Assembly (NCBI GenBank): GCA_021018815.1
Contig: JAITYX010000011.1
Coordinates: forward strand, 6,834,501 to 6,898,500
Source: Talinum fruticosum
Taxonomy: Eukaryota > Streptophyta > Magnoliopsida > Caryophyllales > Talinaceae
Direction of reading: 5' to 3'
DNA: 64,000 bases
The translations under genes and the position numbers were made by a program. Below, piece by piece: positions 57,370 to 64,000 of the stretch (position 1 is its first letter; each line of letters opens with the position of its first letter). Under the pieces are notes generated by a model. It was given only the letters and a program-made list of their open reading frames with translations. It made no database searches and was not told the DNA's origin.

Positions 57370-57443
57370 TGAAGATGAGACCTCCTCTCTCTAGAATTTC
57401 TCTCTCATCGTGGTTTTGTTTTCGACTTTGTTATATTGGATAA

Positions 57444-58375
57444 ATCTACTAAATTAATTTTTTAAAAAGAATACTATTATATATAGTATAGATAGTGTAC
57501 GACATAACAAAATGCTTAAATAATGGCACGAATTAGGGAAGGATGACATAACCATCCGATCGACTTCAATTAAGATGATTAAAAAAAAATTGAACTATTT
57601 GGGTTTAAAATAAATTTAAATTGAAGATGAATGGAAAAGAAGACTTCATTCGATCCAATCCAATTATAATTATATAATGATTTTTTTCTTTCTTTTGGGT
57701 GTTTGATCCTTAATTAATGGGAATTGAATATTTTGTAGGGTGTCAACATTAATTTAATGAAATATGGAATATTACCGTATATTTTTCCTTACATCAACTT
57801 TAATGGATTATAAGAAAAAAAATGAGTGTTTGTTTTAATTTTTATTTTTTTGGGATTTTGGGTTTTAGGTTTTGGGTGTATGCAAATATGATATTGGTGA
57901 ACAGTACAAGTAAAACTCCACTAATTAAGAAAACTGTGAAAAATTAGAAAAACGGTAGGTCCAATGTGAGGAAAGTATTTTGTACGGTCAGTTTAATTTG
58001 CAATTTGTTACGGTACAGTTACTTGGTGTAACTCTTATGCGTGAGGATTACATAAAGGTTTGTCCTAATTTTCTACTATTTTTATTTTAGCTTTTATATA
58101 ATTTTATTTTCCAACTATCTTTATTCTAAAAACTAAAATATAAATAAATAAATAAATATTAATATATAATTTGTGGAAAGTGAGTCTCAAAGAGTTCATA
58201 GATGAATAGAGACATTTTTTTTAAGAATAAAGTATTGTTTTTTATTGGATGAAACTCTTACATTCACTTCCAAACCACCATTTAATAATTTTAAAAATAT
58301 ATACCAATATTTATTTATATATTGTATTTATTTCTATTTGTTTATATTCTTTTCTCTTTTATTTATTAGTTATTA

Positions 58376-58460
<85 letters not shown>

Positions 58461-59940
58461 ACGGGTCACTAAAATGATGATATGTCAAGTATTATGTAAT
58501 AAGATTGTGGATATTATAAACATAGATATTACCACCGAACATCGCCAACTACACTACTAATCATATAAGTTATTTCATCCCTAACGACATTCATTGTATG
58601 TCTATTACGGACATCATACAACTCTTGTATCGATGGTACTTATACATGATATTAGGTATAGAGGAAATTGGTATCTCGTTTTTATGCATCTGAATGAAAC
58701 TATGCAATGTGCAAATCACAATTAAAATTTTTTTTGGGTAATGGCAGATCAAAGAGAGTGTAATAGCGGATTGAAAAGAAGGTGGAGCAAAGGTTGAGAA
58801 GCAATTTGGGTTATTTTTAGGTAATTTTTTATTTTCTTCAATATTTTTTATTAAAAGATAGACAGGGAATGTATTATTAGGTGTTTTTAATTTTTTATTT
58901 GATTTTTAAAAATTTTTAATTGTGTAATGTTTTTCCTTTTTGTCAAACTAGAAAAGGTTATATTTCTTAAATTAGTTGAGAAACATTAACATAAAAATAA
59001 AATATAATACTTTAAAAATCATAAATCATAATTTTTAAATATTCATTATTTATCAAATATTTGATATTGTGAAATATATAAAATGAATAATATATTTAAC
59101 AGTACAACAAATTTTTGTAACATTTGATAATAACTTCAATAATAATTGTAATAGGTAGAACATCTCATTTATGTTAGTTTCTATTTGTTACTAATATATA
59201 CTGCTATTTCTGTTTATTTTATCTATCATTTTAAATAAGCCCCAAATCGAAAAGAAAAACAAATAGAAATATAAAACAAATAAGCATGACACGTTTTAGG
59301 TATCTATAATTAGTCCCCATTTTGATCGAGTTTAAAAGACAAAAGTGAAAGTAGACATTAAAGATTACTTATATGTTTAGTCGACGTTGCTTCGGACGTC
59401 AATCAAACTTCATAAACTTTGATGCGCCTAGAATTGGTAGTCTTGTGACCTGAACTCGACAATGGGCCTGGACTTGACTTGCGGCTGTAGTCTAAAATGT
59501 GGGTATGAGGTTCCTGAGTTAGGCTTGATCAAATTCCGAAATCTCATTCATATACCAAAACTTGATTGTTTATTGATCCGAAGCTTGATTAAATAATTTT
59601 CTGCACTAACATTTTGTCGAGTCAATAATCAAATGTACAAAAGTCTAATTTTTACCTAAATAATTTAGTTAAAGATTGAAAAAAGATTAATGAAGACAAA
59701 GCTGCTAGGCCCCATGCTACCACTTGCCAACTGTGCTAACCACGCGGTATGTCACACCTTTAAGGTCGGGGTCCAACTTAGGACCTTGGGTCGCGTGCCT
59801 GACTGCTGAATCACGAGATCCGACCCATGTTAGGCCTCATGAACCGGTGCCAACCAGTTTTTAATAGAGCCTAGTCGGGAAGCGGGCAAGCAACCAATCC
59901 GAATTTTCCTTGGATTTTTCCTTTGTTTTTGTAATTGATC
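57444..59940. other. AT-rich intergenic stretch with microsatellite
   Basis: No gene seen. It includes the (ATT)n run and, near 59440-59880, GC-richer sequence without a recognisable motif. Confidence 0.55.
58376..58459. repeat. (ATT)n microsatellite, about 84 bp
   Basis: Trinucleotide ATT repeated with a single interruption at about 58411. The isoleucine/tyrosine ORF across it is an artefact. Confidence 0.97.
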
Positions 59941-59949
59941 CGGTTTGTC

Positions 59950-59958
59950 TATAAAAAG
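59950..59958 (+). promoter_or_regulatory. TATA-like box (TATAAAAAG)
   Basis: TATAAAAAGGG is followed about 35-50 bases on by a CT-rich leader (CTCTACTTTTTCTCTTCTTC). It precedes the mobile-domain-like ORF, so it may be that ORF's promoter or an LTR promoter. No paired LTR was found. Confidence 0.4.
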
Positions 59959-61970
59959 GGAGCTTGGATGCTTTATTTGCACATCTCTACTTTTTCTCTT
60001 CTTCTTGCTTGTTCTAAGCTTCTTCTTGTTGCTCCTTAGCTTCTTCTTTCATTATTTAAAAGAAAACTAGTGTTGTTGTCCTTTGTTATAGAAAAGAAAT
60101 TCAGCGAAATTCCTCGGAGACCCTCGCATCTCAAAAGGAGAACAAGGGCCGAAGCCTTGACCTAAGACTCGTCCTTGGAGCGAGAATGGCGTCTTTATCG
60201 TGAATAGAACCTCTGTGGCATGGCAACAACAGAGAATAGGGTTTTGGCATAGTAGGTAATATAAAAGTAGTTGCAAGTGATATGTGTAGAATGCGTTGAA
60301 TAGAACCTGCTCCTAAAACATTACTCAAAAATTCGTCTCCGTTCATTACTCATGAATTACCTACGGAGCTTGATCCATGGATGCAAGAATTGAGGCTTGA
60401 GGAGTGGACCAATATGTCAAGGTATTAGCTTAATACCCTTTTTAGGATACACTAAGTGAGGATCCACTAGACTTTCCTTAGAGCTATAGTGTCCTCGTGG
60501 CACCCTATAATTCACGTATTCTGATTCAGGGATGGGGAATTATGTCATCTCGTAAAGGAATTTGAAGGGTTTCTCGAGTGCTCTCCCTGATATTGTCCTG
60601 TATTGCCCACCTCTTGTAAGAACATGGCAGGTGCTTACAAGCAACAGCTGCGTCTGAAGGGCAAGGATCTAGGATGGGTTCCTGCAGGTAAAGAGGTGAC
60701 TGTGGTTGAATTGTTGTTGCACTTCCGTCCTATATACGAATCGACGTTGATGGGGATATGCAAGCATAAGGTTGTTGCACTTGTATGACCTCAAGCTTTA
60801 TGTTGATTGGAGGTCACTAGTATCGTACTCCTGCATCTCTACTAGTGGAGCAACTCGGGAATGGCTACTCTCGTGTACCAATTATTCTGGCGGAAACGAT
60901 CATAGGTTTGGATCCTATGCACGCGAACCCATTAGAAAACTTTTGGTACTACTACACAAACTATCATTTTACTACGGTTATTAGGTGTGGTGTATGCAAG
61001 TGTAGTAGTAGATGGGCATCTTTTACTACAGTTCAAAATTATAGTAAAAGACAACTTATTACTACAGTTCTAGAGAAAGTACCGTAATAATAGGTATATC
61101 TATTACTATGGTTCTTTTTCCAGAACTATAGTAATAGCTACAACCATTAAAAAAAAAAAATAGAGCACCTCCAGATTTGAAATTTTGAGATCTAAAAACA
61201 AAAGTTGAAGAAGAGGTTGAAGAAAATGAATGAAGAAAAATAAGTCAGATTTAAAAAACTAAAGGAATACATATGAAGTTATACCAAACAAAGAAACATC
61301 CATCAATGAATATGCATGATGAAAGCAAACAATTAGCATACTGTATGCACAAAAATCATTAATTCCAAATCCCTAATTGTTAACATCGTAGCACTAATTA
61401 ATTGTTAAAATTTCACTAACATAGAAAAAAAGGAATTAGAAGAACCTTTATGAACGAAAGAAATTCGTAAAATCAGTGAATCACCTATACACAATTGGAG
61501 AAATTACTCCACTAATCACAGTAGTCGATCATCACAGAGCTGCTCACACTTGGTTTCCAATAAATAGAATGACCTTATTAAACTGAGAGCATAAGGGGCT
61601 CCAATTGAATAGATAAGTTCAAATCTCCTAAGACCACAGAGTAGTTGACATTACATTTGGAGCTGGAAATTTGAACCCATAACAACTTGAGCAAGAGAAA
61701 TATAGGTCCAGAGGAACTGAGACTAGCTTTCCTTGCTGTCCAATAAAGGTAATGAACTTGCGACGATTACCTTGAACCCACCTTAGGTTGTTGTCACATT
61801 GCCAGCATATATAAACCATAGTTTTTTTTTATCGATTGATGCCCTTGGTGGAAATTGCCTGCGAGTCTAGATCCATCATTTCACCATCGATGAAAGGAAA
61901 ATACAAAAAACATGATATAAAAACTTTCAAAAACTTCGACACTATAAGAAACACAAGCATAAAGAAAACA

Positions 61971-61972
<2 letters not shown>

Positions 61973-62046
<74 letters not shown>
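61973..62046. repeat. (AT)37 microsatellite
   Basis: Uninterrupted AT for 74 bases inside the small CACTA element. Minus-strand YIYIYI ORFs over it are artefacts. Confidence 0.97.
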
Positions 62047-62048
<2 letters not shown>

Positions 62049-62224
62049 TCGTAGGAGGCCATTACTGTCCATATGGGCCAAGTAGGAGGTAGTGTTGCCC
62101 ATATTAGTTCTGTTGTCAGAATTCCAACAACAAATCTGAAGGAGGAGGAAGAAGGGAGAAAGAAAGGAAAAATATGAGGAAGGAGGAAGAACAGCAGCAG
62201 GAGGACGAGGAGGAGGAGGAGGAG

Positions 62225-62226
<2 letters not shown>

Positions 62227-62267
<41 letters not shown>
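62227..62267. repeat. (GA)n microsatellite
   Basis: About 20 GA units, preceded by GGA-rich sequence from about 62135. Part of the small CACTA element. Confidence 0.95.
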
Positions 62268-62272
<5 letters not shown>

Positions 62273-63510
62273 GGCCAACAAATATGAAGTTAGAGACAAA
62301 GCAATTTAGGGTTTTGAAGTTAGCAACAAACTTTTTATTACGGTTTAAGGAGAGAACCGTATTAGTAGATACCGTTTAAGGAGAGAACCCCAGCAATGTG
62401 TATTATCTATTACTCCGATTCTCTTCTTGAAAAATGATTAAAAAAAGTCGATGCCCTGACCTATTACCATGGTTTAATTAAACAATCGTAGTAATAGGTG
62501 TAATAAAAGACAGTTTATTTACAAAAATGTCACCGCCTCATTTTATAGGACGATTTTTATTTTTAACCATCGTAAAATGCCCGTAATAAAAATTCATATT
62601 TGTAATAGTGTGGGTAGCCCACTATTGCTGCAGGTAAATGAACTTATTCCCAAAAATTAATACTCGCCGGCTGGTATGGTAGGCGAGCTCCGACCCGTTG
62701 GTGAAGGATGTCTGGAAATGACGCTGGCGATAGTTTTGTCGTTATCATCGCCTAAGATTTTTTATATTATTTTACACATGTTGGGCTACTGACTAGATTC
62801 GGTTGGGCCTTTTCTTAGTTGAAGTAGTTTATCTATTGTCCGCAAATTTGGTTGGTGCAACACTTTGGAGTAGGGCATGCTCCTGCAAAGAGGATGCTTA
62901 TCTTCCCAATCGCTTCGGTCAATGGGCTCACCTCAAAGACCTTACTAAGTGAACTCCTACAAATTTGTTGGCCTGGTTGGATGACACTCCTCCCATTCAA
63001 TGAGTATCAAACTGTGGTACCAATCCGAGTTCAAAACGCATTATCAATGTCATCCATACGTGTGTCTTCTAGGTCTTCATTCGAGCACCTATTACTTCCT
63101 AGACCATGTGATAAGGCGAATGGGATTAGTGCAAGACATTCCTTACATGGAATGCGCACCTCCTATTGTGTTTCACACAAATAACACCAATTGAGTCTAG
63201 TCTTGTAGTGAGTACTTGGATGAATGTGGCTCATCCGGGAAAACTAAGGTATGAACGGTCTTGAAGTCTCCGAATTTTATCGAGCTTGATGTTATGACTT
63301 GTAAAGCGATGAGGGCCGAGAGAACAAGAGTGTTGAAGAGATGCTCCTGCTACTCCACCTTTGCGGATTTGAGAGGCTGTCCCCTAGAGGGAGGAAGAAG
63401 CGTACAAAAGGTTTGCTAAAGCTAAAGAACATGAGGAGAAGCAAGTTTCTCACTTGGAAGAGGTGAAAAAAATGGACTCATGGGGAACCTGGGCAGCCTA
63501 GTGAATCGAA

Positions 63511-64000
63511 AGACAAAGGAAAAAATAAAGATTGGCTAAAGCTTAGTTTATTTTTTCTTTTTGTATTTGTTTGGAGTTCTTGGAATTGTTTGCTTTGTTT
63601 TTATTTTTGAATATTTTATTTTCTAAGTAGTATGCTTGGTCTTATTTCCTTAGTCTGTGAATCTAGGTAAGTAATAGGCCTACCTCTATTATATGTTAAT
63701 AAAGTAAATGGAAAGTTTTGTACATACTTTCATGCTTTATTAATGATTATTTTTATACTTCTCACAAAGAATATAAAATGGATCATGCTTTAGAGAGAAT
63801 AATAATGGATCGTCCCCGATTAAAAACATAAGAAAATAATTCATAGGCTGCCAGTTAGTGGGTCGACACCGGCTTGTGGGCTTACCTAGTGTGGGCTTGG
63901 GTGGTGTTGAGTCGGTTGTTGTGCTCGACCCTCTTAGTAATGTGCTACGAATAATATCTTTTCGTTGGTCTAAGTTTGTAAACTAACAATATTCCTCACT
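63511..64000. other. non-genic right edge
   Basis: AT-rich sequence with no supportable gene or element. Confidence 0.5.

Larger units (their letters stand above)
51389..57430 (-). mobile_element. L1-type LINE with 13-bp target duplication, interrupted by a solo LTR
   Basis: TTATATTGGATAA is at 51376-51388 and 57431-57443, a perfect 13-bp duplication. The T-run directly after the left copy (51389-51402) is the poly(A) tail of a minus-strand LINE. ORF1 (57369 to about 54890) precedes ORF2 (54580 to about 51900). Without the 1.6 kb solo LTR the element is about 4.4 kb, short for a full plant L1, in part because the RT core is deleted. Confidence 0.93.
60947..62610. mobile_element. non-autonomous CACTA element, 1664 bp, TGG target duplication
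   Basis: The right end complemented is CACTATTACAAATATGAATT. The left end is TACTACTACACAAACTATCA, the same terminus with C changed to T. TGG lies at 60944-60946 and 62611-62613. The subterminal zones carry repeats of ATTACTACAGTTC/GGTACTATTAC type (60975-61140 and 62335-62600). The interior has no transposase and contains two microsatellites. It interrupts the mobile-domain-like ORF. Confidence 0.9.
60350..63510 (+). pseudogene. decayed ORF resembling plant mobile-domain/DUF7745-type proteins
   Basis: Plus-strand blocks in several frames: ELDPWMQELRLEEW (60370-60410), WHPIIHV and DGELCHLVKEFEGFLECSP (60500-60590), CPPL, VPIILAETIIGLDPMHANPL (60875-60935), and after the small CACTA element GSPLLLQ-type SPLLLQVNELIPKN (62617-62655). 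Next are VCLLGLHSSTYYFLDHVIRR and MGLVQDIP (63060-63145), and a charged coiled-coil end (KRFAKAKEHEEKQVSHLEEV, 63410-63465) with a stop near 63500. The pattern recalls plant proteins with retroelement-related mobile domains (LAET..GSPxLLQxW..RxxRQxGxxQxIP). Function unknown; many stops. The family assignment is from memory and tentative. Confidence 0.45.

Noticed and set aside
58249..58560. Plus-strand ORF rich in isoleucine and tyrosine
   Set aside because: Artefact of the (ATT)n microsatellite.
61829..62299. Minus-strand ORF rich in YIYIYI and LSLSLS
   Set aside because: It is translation of the (AT)n and (GA)n microsatellites within the small CACTA element.
1..64000. Endogenous pararetrovirus, CRISPR, tRNA or bacterial operon signals
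   Set aside because: None seen; all RT-bearing sequences have copia, gypsy or LINE signatures, and no regular spacer array or tRNA cloverleaf was found by eye.

Overview
The window is plant nuclear DNA, probably from a dicot. It is AT-rich, its genes are split by GT..AG introns, and most of it is transposable elements inserted into one another. I see no tRNA, rRNA, prokaryotic or CRISPR features. Only two host genes are convincing.

Layout. 1-5070: the 5' half of a minus-strand Ty1/copia element (5' LTR, primer binding site, gag, protease, integrase) running off the left edge. 5071-6356: AT-rich sequence with a (TA)n run and a degenerate tandem repeat. 6357-15345: a decayed minus-strand Ty3/gypsy (Athila/Tat-like) gag-protease-RT region, split by a complete 5.8 kb CACTA (En/Spm) transposon at 7032-12836 with a GGT target duplication. 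15346-17400: retroelement debris, including a possible chromodomain remnant. 17834-30104 (+): an EREX/EREL-type PX-domain gene, ten coding exons, whose 5.3 kb intron 8 holds a SINE, a LINE fragment and an inverted-repeat element containing a solo LTR. 30720-32730: LINE pieces interrupted by a gypsy-type solo LTR. 34419-47500 (-): a KEG-like gene (pseudokinase, MIB/SH3-like repeats, membrane tail) with a 10 kb intron. In that intron lie a short LTR element carrying a piece of the host cohesin-cofactor gene PDS5, a plus-strand LINE with its own solo LTR and a hAT-like insert, and a GA-rich foldback. A Harbinger-like MITE (47601-48857) sits just upstream of this gene. 48880-49950: a long inverted repeat. 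51389-57430: a minus-strand LINE with a 13-bp target duplication, whose ORF1 is split by a solo LTR of the same family as the LTR at 3541-5070. 59900-63510: a decayed ORF resembling plant mobile-domain-type proteins, split by a non-autonomous CACTA element (60947-62610, TGG duplication).

How the parts relate. Target duplications fix the borders of nine insertions, and in three cases (CACTA in gypsy, solo LTR in LINE, small CACTA in the mobile-domain-like ORF) removing the insert rejoins a recognisable conserved protein region. The two host genes act in different processes: endosomal trafficking, and a KEG-like, possibly endomembrane-anchored, pseudokinase. Each carries one apparent single-base deletion in otherwise well conserved coding sequence, at the start codon of the PX gene and near the C terminus of the KEG-like gene. 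That means either early decay or residual assembly indels.

The most unusual object is the 2.26 kb LTR element with the PDS5 fragment. It has paired LTRs, a primer binding site, a purine-rich tract and an ATCTT duplication, but no gag or pol.
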